A DNA stretch of 64,000 bases. It comes from Clostridium aceticum. Its GTDB lineage: Bacteria > Bacillota > Clostridia > Peptostreptococcales > Natronincolaceae. Location: NCBI RefSeq assembly GCF_001042715.1, contig NZ_CP009687.1, forward strand, positions 1,417,418-1,481,417, read 5' to 3'. Position 1 is the first letter of the stretch. Each line of letters begins with the position of its first letter. A program made the translations under genes and the position numbers. Shown piece after piece: positions 44,400 to 54,700 of this stretch. The notes beneath the pieces were generated by a model. That model searched no databases, was not told the DNA's origin, and saw only the letters and a list, made by a program, of their open reading frames with translations.

Positions 44400-44448
44400 A
44401 ATAACAAAGTTTGATGTACTATCAATAAAACATAATATTGCTTATATA

Positions 44449-44487
44449 ATTTAAACCATGAAGGTTAAATAATTCTCATGAAGAGAA
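44449..44487 (+). promoter_or_regulatory. Tandem hairpins with identical ATGAA loops in the ABC leader
   Basis: ATTTAAACC (44449-44457) pairs with GGTTAAAT (44463-44470) around ATGAA. TTCTC (44473-44477) pairs with GAGAA (44483-44487) around the same ATGAA loop. Two closely spaced hairpins with matching loops are often binding sites for a protein or ligand. I do not match them to a named riboswitch. Confidence 0.4.
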
Positions 44488-44554
44488 GGATTGATCTTTT
44501 TGGTTTTTATTTTTTGCAAAAAACTAGGTTTTTAGAAAACGTAAAAGGGGGATT

Positions 44555-44605
44555 ATGAAAAACATACATTATTTTAAAGGGTTCATCAAAGTAAAAATTA
44601 TATAA
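44555..44605 (+). CDS. Possible 16-residue leader ORF
   Basis: AAAAGGGGG followed 4 bp later by an ATG opens a 16-codon frame, MKNIHYFKGFIKVKII, ending at TAA 44603-44605, 53 bp before the lipoprotein gene. The ribosome site is as strong as that of a real gene. It could be an upstream regulatory ORF; nothing is known of the peptide. Confidence 0.35.
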   Translation: MKNIHYFKGFIKVKII

Positions 44606-44658
44606 AGAATTTAAGAAGAATTTAAGAATTATATTACAAAAGATGGGAGAGATAGAAT

Positions 44659-46272
44659 ATGTTTAAAAGAATACTGATGATGATAACGATTTTTACACTA
44701 GTACTATCTACTAGTTTGTTCACAGGTTGTTCCTCAACAGACGAAACTGTTACATCTCCAGAAGAAGACCTTAAGAAAGAGGAACTTATTTTAGCCATAG
44801 GAAGTGAGCCTGATGATGGGTTTGACCCTACCAATGGGTGGGGACGTTATGGTTCTCCTCTTTTCCAAAGCACATTATTTACTAGAAATAAGGATTTTGA
44901 AGTAATGAATGACCTGGCTACTGATTATGAAATCAGCGAAGATGGTTTGGTTTGGACCGTTAAGTTAAGGGAAGATGTAAAATTTTCTGATGGGGTGGCT
45001 TTAACAGCCAGTGATGTTGTATATACATATGAAAAAACCGCCCAAAGTGGATCGGTTGTTGACCTTAATATCATGGAAAGTGTTGAAGCAGTAGATGAAT
45101 ATACTATTAAGTTTACCCTTCAGCAGCCACAATCCACCTTCATCAATACCTTGGCGACTACAGGAATTGTGCCAAAGCATGCACATGGAGATAATTATGC
45201 TGAAAGCCCTGTTGGTTCTGGTCCCTTTAAATTTGTACAGTGGGACAAAGGGCAACAGCTTATTGTAGAAGCAAATCCAGAGTATTATGGAGAAAAACCG
45301 TATTTTAAGAAATTAACTTTTCTATTTTTAGGAGAAGATGGAGCTTTTGCTGCTGCTAAGGCAGGGCAAGTAGATATGGCAGCTATACCTTCAGCTTTTT
45401 CAAAACAACAGGTACCTAGCATGAAACTGCTTAATCTAAGAAGTGTGGACAATCGTGGTATATTATTTCCTTTTGTACCTTCAGGCGGACAGACTGAAGA
45501 AGGATTCCCGATTGGAAACGACGTAACAGCAGATATAGCCATCCGTAAGGCCATCAATGTAGCGGTTGATCGAAAAGCTTTGGTGAATGGTATTTTAGAA
45601 GGCTATGGAACACCAGCCTACAGTGTTTGTGATGGTATGCCATGGTGGAATCCTGATACAGTGATTCAAGACAATAATTTAGAAGAAGCGAAGAAAATAC
45701 TAGTGGATGCTGGATGGCAAGATATCAACGGTGATGGTATTTTAGAAAAAGATTCCCTAAAGGCTGAGTTTACAATGATTTATCCTGCCAGTGATCAAAC
45801 CCGTCAATCCTTGGCCATAGCAGTAGCTGATATGTTGAAACCTCTTGGTATTAATGCTATAGCTGAGGGTAAGAGTTGGGATGATATTCAAAAAATGATG
45901 TATTCCAATGCCATACTCTTTGGTTGGGGGAGCTATGATCCACTAGAAATGTACAATCTTCATAGCAGTGAAACTGCTGGTGAAGGATGGTACAATACAG
46001 GTTTCTATAGCAATGCTACTGTTGATGCATATATGGAGAAGGCCCTTAGAGCTATTACTGAAGAAGAAGCTATTGAATATTGGAAAAAGGCACAGTGGGA
46101 TGGTACAACTGGATTTAGTGCCAAAGGAGACGCCCCTTGGGCATGGCTGGTTAACCTTGATCATTTGTATTTAGTGAGAGAAAATCTCGAGATAGGAAGG
46201 CCAAAGATCCAGCCCCATGGACACGGATGGCCAATGACAGACAATATTGTAGAATGGCATTGGAATGAATAG
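44659..46272 (+). CDS. ABC transporter substrate-binding lipoprotein, nickel/peptide type
   Basis: A 537-residue family 5 solute-binding protein. The signal ends at a lipobox FTGC with Cys24. The ILAIGSEPDDGFDPTNGWG start, WTVKLREDVKFSDG, and GSGPFKFVQW are typical of SBP_bac_5. The C-terminal KIQPHGHGWPMTDNIVEWHW run is histidine- and tryptophan-rich, of a kind I have associated with nickel-type systems, but dipeptide binding cannot be excluded. Permeases and two ATPases follow. Confidence 0.85.
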   Translation: MFKRILMMITIFTLVLSTSLFTGCSSTDETVTSPEEDLKKEELILAIGSEPDDGFDPTNGWGRYGSPLFQSTLFTRNKDFEVMNDLATDYEISEDGLVWTVKLREDVKFSDGVALTASDVVYTYEKTAQSGSVVDLNIMESVEAVDEYTIKFTLQQPQSTFINTLATTGIVPKHAHGDNYAESPVGSGPFKFVQWDKGQQLIVEANPEYYGEKPYFKKLTFLFLGEDGAFAAAKAGQVDMAAIPSAFSKQQVPSMKLLNLRSVDNRGILFPFVPSGGQTEEGFPIGNDVTADIAIRKAINVAVDRKALVNGILEGYGTPAYSVCDGMPWWNPDTVIQDNNLEEAKKILVDAGWQDINGDGILEKDSLKAEFTMIYPASDQTRQSLAIAVADMLKPLGINAIAEGKSWDDIQKMMYSNAILFGWGSYDPLEMYNLHSSETAGEGWYNTGFYSNATVDAYMEKALRAITEEEAIEYWKKAQWDGTTGFSAKGDAPWAWLVNLDHLYLVRENLEIGRPKIQPHGHGWPMTDNIVEWHWNE

Positions 46273-46296
46273 AGAAAAAGGGAGGCTGACAGGAGG

Positions 46297-47289
46297 ATGG
46301 AATCTACAAATTTATTGGCATTTGTCGTGAAAAAAGCGTTACGATTAGCTACATTATTAATAGCAATTTCTCTGCTTTCCTTCCTGCTTGTAAGCTACTC
46401 TCCTATCGACCCAATTCAAGCATATGTAGGGGCTGATATGATGCGGGTAGGTCCTGAGCAGAGGGCAAAGATAGCGGAATACTGGGGTTTAGATAAGCCA
46501 CCGATGCAACAATTTATGCGTTGGGGTATGGCTGTAATAAAGGGAGATCTGGGTACCTCAATGATATTTAGACGTCCAGTAGTAACTGTAATCAGAGAAC
46601 GATTCCTTGCCTCGCTAGCTTTAATGATGATTGCTTGGTTGCTTTCGGGACTGATAGGTTTTGCCTTAGGAATTATTGCAGGGATGAAACAAGGAACTTG
46701 GATGGATAAACTGATAAAGTGGTACTGTCTCACTTTGGCTTCTACCCCTACCTTTTGGTTAGGCCTATTATTGCTTATTGTATTTGCAATGGGTCTAGGG
46801 TGGTTTCCTATAGGTTTAGGGGTACCAGCAGGGGTTTTGGCAGAAGATGTAACCATGGGCAATAGAATACAACATTTGATTTTACCAGCATTGACATTAA
46901 GTATTTTAGGTGTTGCCAATGTAGCCATGCATACACGACAAAAATTGATCGATGTCCTAGCCAGTGATTATATACTATTTGCTCGTGCAAAGGGAGAAAA
47001 AGGTTTTTTACTGCTGTGGCGTCATGGGCTAAGGAATATAGCTTTACCGGCTATTACACTACAGTTTACTGCTTTTAGCGAACTATTTGGAGGAGCAGTC
47101 CTTGCAGAACAGGTTTTTTCCTATCCAGGTCTTGGACAAACCACTGTGCAAGCAGGATTAAGGGGAGATGTGCCCTTACTTCTAGGTATTGTGTTGTTTA
47201 GTGCGTTGTTTGTATTTACAGGCAACTTAATAGCAGACTTGATTTATCGTATTGTTGATCCAAGAGTTAGAGAAGGAGGTTCCCTATGA
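46297..47289 (+). CDS. ABC transporter permease (DppB/NikB-like)
   Basis: A 330-residue permease with about six helices; the EAA-like loop ARAKGEKGFLLLWRHGLRN and EQVFSYPGLGQTTVQA belong to the DppB/NikB group. Its last 4 bp overlap the next permease (ATGA). An AGGAGG directly touches the ATG at 46297; a GGGAGG 11 bp upstream is the likelier ribosome site. Confidence 0.9.
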   Translation: MESTNLLAFVVKKALRLATLLIAISLLSFLLVSYSPIDPIQAYVGADMMRVGPEQRAKIAEYWGLDKPPMQQFMRWGMAVIKGDLGTSMIFRRPVVTVIRERFLASLALMMIAWLLSGLIGFALGIIAGMKQGTWMDKLIKWYCLTLASTPTFWLGLLLLIVFAMGLGWFPIGLGVPAGVLAEDVTMGNRIQHLILPALTLSILGVANVAMHTRQKLIDVLASDYILFARAKGEKGFLLLWRHGLRNIALPAITLQFTAFSELFGGAVLAEQVFSYPGLGQTTVQAGLRGDVPLLLGIVLFSALFVFTGNLIADLIYRIVDPRVREGGSL

Positions 47290-48158
47290 AGAATGCAGAG
47301 ACTATTGTGGTTAAAGAAGCTCCTTTTATCTCTCTACCAAAATTTAATAGAAGACAGCGTACCATCATCTCTACAGTATTTGCAGCTATACTCCTAATAG
47401 CTATTGTAACAGGAGGGTTGCTTATTCCTAGTGAAAGTATTGTTACGAATCTTGAAATTAGAAACCTATCTCCTTCACTAAGGCATCCCTTTGGCACGGA
47501 TTGGCTAGGTCGAGATATGTTTGCCCGTACCTTAAAAGGGCTCACCTTAAGTTTAGGTGTTGGTATGCTTGCCTCTGTTGTCAGTGTATTGATAGCATTA
47601 GTTCTAGGGATGTTGGCTGCTACTATGGGAAAAACTGTTGATGGAATGATCTCTTGGTTGGTGGACTTATTCCTTAGTGTACCACATCTTGTAGCTTTGA
47701 TTCTCATTGCCTTTACATTGGGTGGGGGTATAAAAGGCGTGGTGGTAGGTGTGGCATTAACCCACTGGCCTAGCCTTTCAAGGGTGATTCGTGCAGAAGT
47801 AATGCAACTTCGTTCTGCAGAATTTGTAGGGGTTTCACGACAATTTGGAAAATCTTCTTGGTGGATAGCTATAAGACATATCCTACCTCATTTAATCCCA
47901 CAATTTTTTGTAGGCTTGGTACTGCTATTTCCCCATGCTGTTTTGCATGAGGCAGCTATTACCTTTTTAGGCTTTGGTTTATCTCCTCATCAGCCTGCAA
48001 TCGGTATTATTTTATCGGAATCTATGCGTTATCTATCTACAGGGATGTGGTGGTTAGCTTTTTTTCCCGGATTGTCCCTATTGATTATGGTAAGGGCCTT
48101 TGATGTTCTTGGTGATAATCTGCACATGCTTATTGACCCTCATAGAGGACATGAATAA
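47286..48158 (+). CDS. ABC transporter permease (DppC/NikC-like)
   Basis: A 290-residue permease with about six helices. HPFGTDWLGRDMFARTLKG and the EAA loop SAEFVGVSRQFGKSSWWIAIRH-like segment are those of DppC/NikC. It forms the channel with the permease at 46297, whose stop it overlaps. GGAGG precedes the start. Confidence 0.9.
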   Translation: MKNAETIVVKEAPFISLPKFNRRQRTIISTVFAAILLIAIVTGGLLIPSESIVTNLEIRNLSPSLRHPFGTDWLGRDMFARTLKGLTLSLGVGMLASVVSVLIALVLGMLAATMGKTVDGMISWLVDLFLSVPHLVALILIAFTLGGGIKGVVVGVALTHWPSLSRVIRAEVMQLRSAEFVGVSRQFGKSSWWIAIRHILPHLIPQFFVGLVLLFPHAVLHEAAITFLGFGLSPHQPAIGIILSESMRYLSTGMWWLAFFPGLSLLIMVRAFDVLGDNLHMLIDPHRGHE

Positions 48159-48202
48159 AGTATCGACAAACAGTATTAAAAATAGGGAAGGAGATTAGGA
48201 TC

Positions 48203-49231
48203 ATGTCTTTAGCATCGGAGCTTAATAAAAAGCAAAAAACCTTAAAGATACCTAAACAACAAAAAGTTGAAAAGATTCCGAAGTCACTAACGGTTCCCCA
48301 AGAAATGCAGCCCATCTTAAAAGTAGAGAATCTTGGTATATCTTTTACGCAATACACAAAAGGATTAAAACAGAAAAATCTTGACGTCATCACTAGTCTG
48401 GACTTGACGATTTTTCCAGGTGAAATATTGGCGGTGGTGGGATCAAGTGGATCTGGTAAAAGTTTGCTTGCCCATGGGATTTTAGGTATTCTTCCCAACA
48501 ATGCTGCTGTAACCGGTACTATTACTTATAAAGGACAAGAGCTAACATCTAAGCTTCAACAAAGATTACGGGGGCAAGAGATTGCACTTGTACCCCAATC
48601 GGTAAATTATCTTGATCCTCTTATGCGGGTGGGAAAGCAAGTTCGGACAGCTGTGAGAAAGGGAGGAGCTACTAAAACACAGCGAGAAGTTTTTGCTAGA
48701 TATCATCTACAACCCCAAGTGGAAAAATTTTTTCCCTTTCAACTATCAGGAGGCATGGCACGGCGGGTATTAGTATCTACAGCGGTGGTAAGTGGAGCAG
48801 AACTAATTATTGCCGATGAACCAACCCCAGGATTGGATGAAGGGGTGATCAAAGAAGCTCTTAGTTGTTTTCGTGAACTAGCAGATAAAGGAGCCTCTAT
48901 TATGCTAATCACCCACGATATTGAAACAGCTCTTAAAATTGCAGATCGGATTGCAGTATTTTATGCAGGCACCACTGTTGAAGTGGCATCAGCAAAGGAT
49001 TTTACCGAAAAGGGTGGAGCACTTCGCCATCCTTATAGCAAAGCCCTATGGAGGGCATTGCCTCAAAATGATTTTGAACCTATTCCTGGATTCCAGCCCC
49101 TACCCAGTGCTTTACCATCTGGTTGTTTGTTTGAGCCACGTTGTCATATGGCTACCCCTCAGTGTGCCCAAGGGCGACCAGAGACGCGTATATTAAGAAA
49201 TGGAATGGTGAGGTGTATTCATGCTACTTGA
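48203..49231 (+). CDS. ABC transporter ATP-binding protein (DppD/NikD-like)
   Basis: A 342-residue ATPase. It has a lysine-rich N-terminal extension of about 35 residues before the ABC domain (ILKVENLGISF), then Walker A GSSGSGKSL, the LSGGMARRV signature and Walker B LIIADEP. The C-terminal LPSGCLFEPRCHMATPQC segment holds the cysteine motif of the oligopeptide/nickel transporter ATPase family. Its 3' end overlaps the partner ATPase by 11 bp. Confidence 0.88.
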   Translation: MSLASELNKKQKTLKIPKQQKVEKIPKSLTVPQEMQPILKVENLGISFTQYTKGLKQKNLDVITSLDLTIFPGEILAVVGSSGSGKSLLAHGILGILPNNAAVTGTITYKGQELTSKLQQRLRGQEIALVPQSVNYLDPLMRVGKQVRTAVRKGGATKTQREVFARYHLQPQVEKFFPFQLSGGMARRVLVSTAVVSGAELIIADEPTPGLDEGVIKEALSCFRELADKGASIMLITHDIETALKIADRIAVFYAGTTVEVASAKDFTEKGGALRHPYSKALWRALPQNDFEPIPGFQPLPSALPSGCLFEPRCHMATPQCAQGRPETRILRNGMVRCIHAT

Positions 49232-49865
49232 AGGAAAAAATATAGGGTTTCGTTATGGCAAAGGTCCGTGGGTATTACGAAACGTTGATATTACGATAGA
49301 ATCCGGTGAAATTGTAGGAATTATGGCCCCTAGTGGCTACGGAAAAACTACACTGGGGCGAATATTGGCTGGTTATGAGAAACCCCAAGAAGGCAGTGTA
49401 AGGCTAAATGGTGCCCCACTGCCTAAAAAAGGAGAATACAATCCTGTTCAATTGGTATTCCAACACCCTGAGAAGGCGGTGAATGGTCGATGGCACATGG
49501 TGAATACCGTCAATGAAGGTTGGGAACCTCATGAAGAAATTCTTACAGCCCTTGGGATAGAAAAGGCATGGTTAAAACGTTGGCCCAATGAACTGTCAGG
49601 TGGTGAACTACAAAGGTTTTGCGTGGCAAGGGCTTTAGGTTCCAAGACACAATTTCTTGTTGCCGATGAGATGACTACCATGTTGGATGCTATTACCCAG
49701 GCACAGATATGGCATGTAGTCCTTGATGTGGCGAAGAAGCAAAATATAGGGGTCTTAGTAGTAAGTCATGAAAAAAATCTTATGAAACGCCTATGCCATA
49801 GAGTAATTGATTTAGCCAGACATCAGGAAACTTCTAAAGATACATTAGAGAATTGTTGTCTTTAG
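49221..49865 (+). CDS. ABC transporter ATP-binding protein (DppF/NikE-like, short)
   Basis: A 214-residue ATPase with Walker A APSGYGKTT, the signature LSGGELQRF and Walker B FLVADEMTTMLD. The final Glu-Pro of the usual DEPT box reads DEMT. It lacks the C-terminal extension and cysteine motif seen in its partner, so it is shorter than most DppF proteins. It completes a five-gene importer. A relic repeat and a strong bidirectional terminator follow. Confidence 0.87.
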   Translation: MLLEGKNIGFRYGKGPWVLRNVDITIESGEIVGIMAPSGYGKTTLGRILAGYEKPQEGSVRLNGAPLPKKGEYNPVQLVFQHPEKAVNGRWHMVNTVNEGWEPHEEILTALGIEKAWLKRWPNELSGGELQRFCVARALGSKTQFLVADEMTTMLDAITQAQIWHVVLDVAKKQNIGVLVVSHEKNLMKRLCHRVIDLARHQETSKDTLENCCL

Positions 49866-49921
49866 ATGAACTGGTTGCAGTAAGCTGAAACTTCAAGGAA
49901 TCAGGTGAGGTGCTTTGCACC
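49866..49921 (+). repeat. Partial copy of the 34785 hairpin element
   Basis: GCAGTAAGCTGAAAC, then GGAATCAGGTG, resemble GTTTCAGCAAGCTGAAAC and GGAATCAAGTG at 34785-34819. The rest of the element is missing or replaced by GGTGCTTTGCACC, itself a short hairpin. Confidence 0.4.
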
Positions 49922-49979
49922 TTAAAAATAAGAGTACCTCCTTTTGTTTATAAACAAAGGGAGGTACTCTTATTTTTAA
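49922..49979. terminator. Bidirectional terminator between the ABC operon and tpx
   Basis: A 58-bp palindrome: 49922-49950 is complementary to 49951-49979 with one mismatch (G-T in RNA). It is flanked by A-run and T-run, so it works for both the + operon and the convergent tpx gene, whose stop lies inside it. Confidence 0.92.
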
Positions 49980-50488
49980 AGAAGCTTTTGTACTTCCGCC
50001 AGTGCTTGGTCATAGTTTGGATGATTGGTGACTTCTGGAACATACTCTATGTAACGTACAGTATTGTCTTTGTCTATCACCACCACACCTCTAGATAACA
50101 GCCTTAACTCATCAATGAGAAAGCCGTAGTTGATACCAAAAGAGGCTTCTTTATGATCAGACAATGCTTCAAGTTGATCGATATTTTTAGCTGCACAATA
50201 ACGACTAAGGGCAAAAGGTAGGTCCATACTTATTGTGACGATAGCTACATCCTTAAGCTTTGCTGCTTCTTCATTGAAATGTAAAGTCTGTAGGTCACAA
50301 ACACCTGTATCAATGGAAGGCACAACACTAATCAATTTTACTTTACTACCCATATCCTTTAATGTATAGGCTTTTAAGTTCTGTGTGAGGGCAGAAAAAT
50401 CAGGTGCTTTATCACCAACCTTGACTTCTTGCCCTACGAGGGTCATAGGATTTCCTTGCATTGTAATAACACCGGTTCTTTTTGTCAT
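49976..50488 (-). CDS. tpx: Thiol peroxidase (2-Cys peroxiredoxin, Tpx type)
   Basis: A 170-residue atypical 2-Cys peroxiredoxin. The peroxidatic Cys64 lies in SIDTGVCDLQT and the resolving Cys98 in SRYCAAKNI, the standard Tpx pair. VGDKAPDF and VVVIDKDNTVRYIEYV are also typical. It reduces hydrogen and alkyl peroxides in the cytoplasm with thioredoxin. It is alone on the minus strand, convergent to the ABC operon. The ATG follows GAAAGTGAGG on the coding strand. Confidence 0.94.
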   Translation of the reverse strand: MTKRTGVITMQGNPMTLVGQEVKVGDKAPDFSALTQNLKAYTLKDMGSKVKLISVVPSIDTGVCDLQTLHFNEEAAKLKDVAIVTISMDLPFALSRYCAAKNIDQLEALSDHKEASFGINYGFLIDELRLLSRGVVVIDKDNTVRYIEYVPEVTNHPNYDQALAEVQKLL

Positions 50489-50887
50489 AGATATTCCTCA
50501 CTTTCTTTTTATATAAATTTGGTTGTTAAACCCTTTCGGGTAAGGTTTTTTTATAATATACCCTTTTTAAACTATTTTCCCCATGTTTTTAAAATTAAAC
50601 AATCTTTATAAATATAGACAAATTTTATTTCGTATTATTTTATAGATAGCCAACTGAAGTAACTGGACTTGTGCAATTTTTCCAGCTATTTTGATTTTCA
50701 CTTCTACATTAAATAATTGCACAACTCAAGTAAAGTAAGTTATTTTAAACCAACAATCCTACTTTAAATTAGTCTTAATAAATAGCAGGCATAATGAGAT
50801 ACAAGAGAGAATAATATTTTATCTGGATTATTGTGAGTAAATGAAAGCAGAAAAATAGGGTATATATTGATAAAAGGGGTGAAGGGA
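50489..50887. other. Divergent spacer between tpx and the unknown gene
   Basis: Nothing coding is evident. TTGTGCAATT at 50669-50678 is perfectly complementary to AATTGCACAA at 50715-50724, 36 bp apart, a possible hairpin or operator. AACCCTTTCGGGTAAGGTTTTTT near 50528-50551 is a weak terminator-like fold on the + strand. Promoters of tpx and of the gene at 50888 must lie here but are not clear. Confidence 0.4.
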
Positions 50888-51547
50888 ATGACGAGAACAA
50901 CAAAGGTTTCCTCCGTTGCAAACAGAAGAATACATAATCTTTATGTAGACAGAGTACGCAGTGTAAGCAGGACAGAAGAAACAGAAGCAGTGGAGCCTGT
51001 AGGCAAAGTAAAAAATCAAACCGCTTTTCCATCCGCCAATTATTTAATGGTGTCAGATGCTTTTTATGAAAATTTAGAAGAATTGAAGAAAGAATATAAG
51101 AAATTTTATCATGATCATAGAAAACTTGAAGAAGCGATAAAGGAGTTAAATTATCATGATGATCAGTTCCTAGATCATATGAAAAACCTTATAGAAAAGT
51201 ACAATAGTGCTATGAATTCTTTGAAAACCCTAGATAAAGCCCTAGGAACAAATCGTATGAGGGAGATTGAAGAGATCCTAGAGGCCTTTGAAGATGCCTT
51301 AAGGGATATTGGCATTACCTTAAATGAAGAAAAAGAAATGAACATGGAAGAGGATATCTTTGTTAAAAAAATTGGAGACTACTCTAATACCTTAACATTT
51401 TTATTTGAACCAGTTAAAGGGATGGTAATAAGACTGTATAAAGCCTTTAAAAACATAAAACTACCCTCAAAGAATCCAGTCAACAAGCAATATGATGGTT
51501 TTATAGACGGAGATGTTTCAGGAATGTTGATGAATGAAAAATCCTAA
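50888..51547 (+). CDS. Unknown charged helical protein
   Basis: A 219-residue soluble protein. The start is ATG 50888, with AAGGG close upstream; the in-frame TTG at 50867 is not needed. Residues about 60-145 are strongly charged with heptad-like spacing (YENLEELKKEYKKFYHDHRK, HMKNLIEKYNSAMNSLK) and probably form coiled coils. There is no signal peptide, metal motif or known domain I can name. It is a single gene between tpx and purL, so context does not help. Confidence 0.75.
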   Translation: MTRTTKVSSVANRRIHNLYVDRVRSVSRTEETEAVEPVGKVKNQTAFPSANYLMVSDAFYENLEELKKEYKKFYHDHRKLEEAIKELNYHDDQFLDHMKNLIEKYNSAMNSLKTLDKALGTNRMREIEEILEAFEDALRDIGITLNEEKEMNMEEDIFVKKIGDYSNTLTFLFEPVKGMVIRLYKAFKNIKLPSKNPVNKQYDGFIDGDVSGMLMNEKS

Positions 51548-51634
51548 AAATTCATAAAGTAAAGATAAAATACAAGCCTTATTAAGTGATGTTCACTCTT
51601 GAACGTACTTTATTATAAATATTGATTTCATTTT

Positions 51635-51681
51635 CTGTGTTTTTGTGTTACAATATATAAAAATAAAATGTGAAAACACAG
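51635..51681 (+). promoter_or_regulatory. purL promoter region with split palindrome
   Basis: An extended -10 (TG-T-TACAAT at 51647-51655) lies between the arms CTGTGTTTT at 51635-51643 and AAAACACAG at 51673-51681. The palindrome spans promoter and start, so it could be an operator or a leader hairpin. No purine riboswitch is visible. Confidence 0.4.
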
Positions 51682-51712
51682 GATTTTCAGTGACTACACT
51701 AGGAGGTATAAG

Positions 51713-54700
51713 ATGGTTAAAAGAATTTGTGTTGAGAAAAAGTTCGGATTTAACGTTGAAGCAGAAAGTTTGAAAAAAGATCTTATGAATACTTTAAACC
51801 TAAAAACATTAGAAAATGTTAGAATTATCAATATATATGATCTGGAAGATGTAAATAAAAAGAGGCTGGAAGATATTAAGGGACTTGTTTTGTCTGAACC
51901 AAATGTTGATATGGTAACAGAGGATACTGTGGCTATTTCAGATGGAGAGCAAGCCTTTAGAATTCAGCTATTGCCTGGGCAATACGACCAACGGGCAGAT
52001 TCAGCCGGACAATGTATAGAAATTATTACATTAGAGGATGCACCTACCATTGTTTCTTCTAAAATGATTGTATTAAAGGGTGTTCTTGATACTAAAGAGA
52101 TGAACCGTATTAAAAACTATCTTATTAATCCTGTAGAATCAAGGGAAGTTTCCTTGGATATACCTACTACATTAAAAATCAATTATGCTACCCCAGATAC
52201 TGTTGAAACAGTAGAGGGATTTATAGAACTGGATAGTCAAGGAATAACATTGTATAAAGAAAAAATGGGTTTTGCTATGACTGCTGAAGACCTTGCCTTT
52301 GTCAGAGAGTACTTTAAAAATGAAGAAAGAAGAAATCCTACCATCACAGAATTAAAGGTTATCGACACCTATTGGTCAGATCATTGCCGTCATACTACGT
52401 TTTTAACAGCGGTGAAGGAAGTAAACATTGAAGATCAACCTATGAATCAACCAATAAAAGATGCTTATGCAGCTTATCTAGCTGATAGAGATTTTGTTTA
52501 TGAAGGTAAAGATCGTAGAGATTGTTTAATGGATATTGCTACCATCAACATGAAGAGTTTAAGAAAAAAAGGTGAACTTGAAGACCTAGATGTGTCTGAA
52601 GAAATCAATGCTTGCAGTATTGAAATTCCTGTAGATATCGATGGAAAGACTGAACCTTGGCTTTTGATGTTTAAAAATGAAACCCACAACCATCCTACTG
52701 AGATTGAACCCTTTGGTGGTGCTGCTACTTGTTTAGGTGGTGCTATTAGGGATCCCTTATCGGGAAGAAGTTATGTTTATCATAGTATGCGTGTAACAGG
52801 AGCCGCAGACCCTACAGTGCCTTTGGCAGATACCATAGAAGGAAAGCTGCCACAAAAAGTAATTACGCAGCAAGCCGCTGCAGGCTTTAGTTCTTATGGT
52901 AATCAAATAGGACTAGCTACAGGCATGGTTTCAGAGGTTTACGATCCAGACTTTGTTGCTAAACGTATGGAGGTAGGAGCAGTGGTAGGAGCGGCTCCAA
53001 AAGAAAATGTGGTCAGAGAACGTCCAACTGCTGGAGACATTATTTTGCTAGTAGGGGGGAGAACTGGTAGAGATGGTATTGGAGGAGCAACCGGATCTTC
53101 GAAGGAACATGATGAAGAGAGTTTGACCAGTTGTGGTGCAGAAGTTCAAAAAGGTAACCCACCTGTGGAAAGAAAGATTCAAAGGTTATTTAGAATACCA
53201 GCACTATCTAAAATGATTAAAAGATGCAATGATTTTGGAGCAGGGGGTGTTTCTGTAGCTATTGGAGAGTTGGCGGATAGTTTAGAGATTAACCTAGATG
53301 CAGTTAAGAAAAAGTATGAAGGTTTAGATGGAACAGAAATTGCTATATCAGAGTCTCAAGAAAGAATGGCAGTAGTGATCGCACCAGAAGATGTAGAAGC
53401 TTTCAAAAGCTATTGTCATGAAGAAAACCTAGAGGTGACACATGTAGCCGATGTTACTGATACTGGCAGGCTGATCATGAAGTGGCAGGGAAAAGAAATT
53501 CTTAATCTTTCTAGAGTCTTTTTAGATACCAATGGCGTTCAAGGTGAGACGAGCGTCCATATTGAAGCACCGAAACAGCGAACCTACTTTAATAGTAATA
53601 AGTCGGAGGTATCGGTAAAACAACAGTGGCTGGACACCTTAAATGATTTAAATGTTTGTTCTCAAAAGGGATTGGTGGAAAGATTTGATAACACCATTGG
53701 CAGCGGCACGGTTTTAATGCCCTTTGGAGGGATGCACTACAGTACACCTATCCAAGCGATGGTAGCTAAGATACCTGTTTTAAAGGGAGAAACCAAGACA
53801 GGTTCTATGATGAGCTATGGTTATGATCCTCAGTTGGCAAAATGGTCTCCTTTCCATGGAGCCTTATATGCCGTAGTAGATGCTATAGCAAAAATCTTGG
53901 CAACAGGTGGTGATTATCAAAGGGTTAGACTATCTCTTCAAGAATATTTTGAAAAGCTTGGTGATATACCTGAGAAGTGGGGCAAACCCTATAGTGCATT
54001 GTTAGGGGCCAGCTATGCACAAACAAAATTTAAAGTAGCGGCTATTGGCGGTAAAGATTCTATGTCAGGGACATTTAAAGATATTCATGTTCCTCCAACC
54101 CTTATTGCATTTGCTGTAACGCCGGTGGATGTAAGACGGGTAATTACCCCTGAATTAAAACGAACTGATTCTACTTTGGTACAATTTTATGCTAAAAGAG
54201 ATGCCTACGAAATGGTGGACTTTGATCATCTATTGGTAGGGTACAATCATATTTATAACTACGTGAAAGAAGGAAGGATTTTATCAAGCTATGCGATAGG
54301 TAAAGGCGGAATATGTGCTGCCATAAGTAAGATGGCCTTCGGAAATGGTATTGGTGTGAGAATTGAAAACTCAGTGGATGTTTTTGAGGAAGCATATGGC
54401 AGTATTCTGCTGGAAGTAACAGAGGAAGTAGCTCAACAGCTTATAGCACAGGAAGGATTCATGATTGTTGGAGAGACAAAAGAAGAAAATTCCTTTGAAG
54501 TAAAAGATGCTGTTATATCTATATCAGAAGCTCTTGCTTCTTGGGAATCTAGACTAGAATCCATCTTCCCAACAGTTCATCAGGATGAAGGAACAGCAAA
54601 AGTAATTGCTTATTATGACCGTGAGGTCAAACGTCCTAGTATTAAAGTGGCAAAACCACGGGTCTTTATACCTGCTTTTCCAGGTACCAACTGTGAGGTG

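Noticed and set aside
44400-44658. T-box or guanidine-II riboswitch in the ABC leader
   Set aside because: There is no T-box antiterminator sequence, and the twin hairpin loops are ATGAA rather than the ACGR loops of guanidine-II.
51548-51712. Purine riboswitch upstream of purL
   Set aside because: I could not find the conserved junction sequences; only a split palindrome around the -10 is present.
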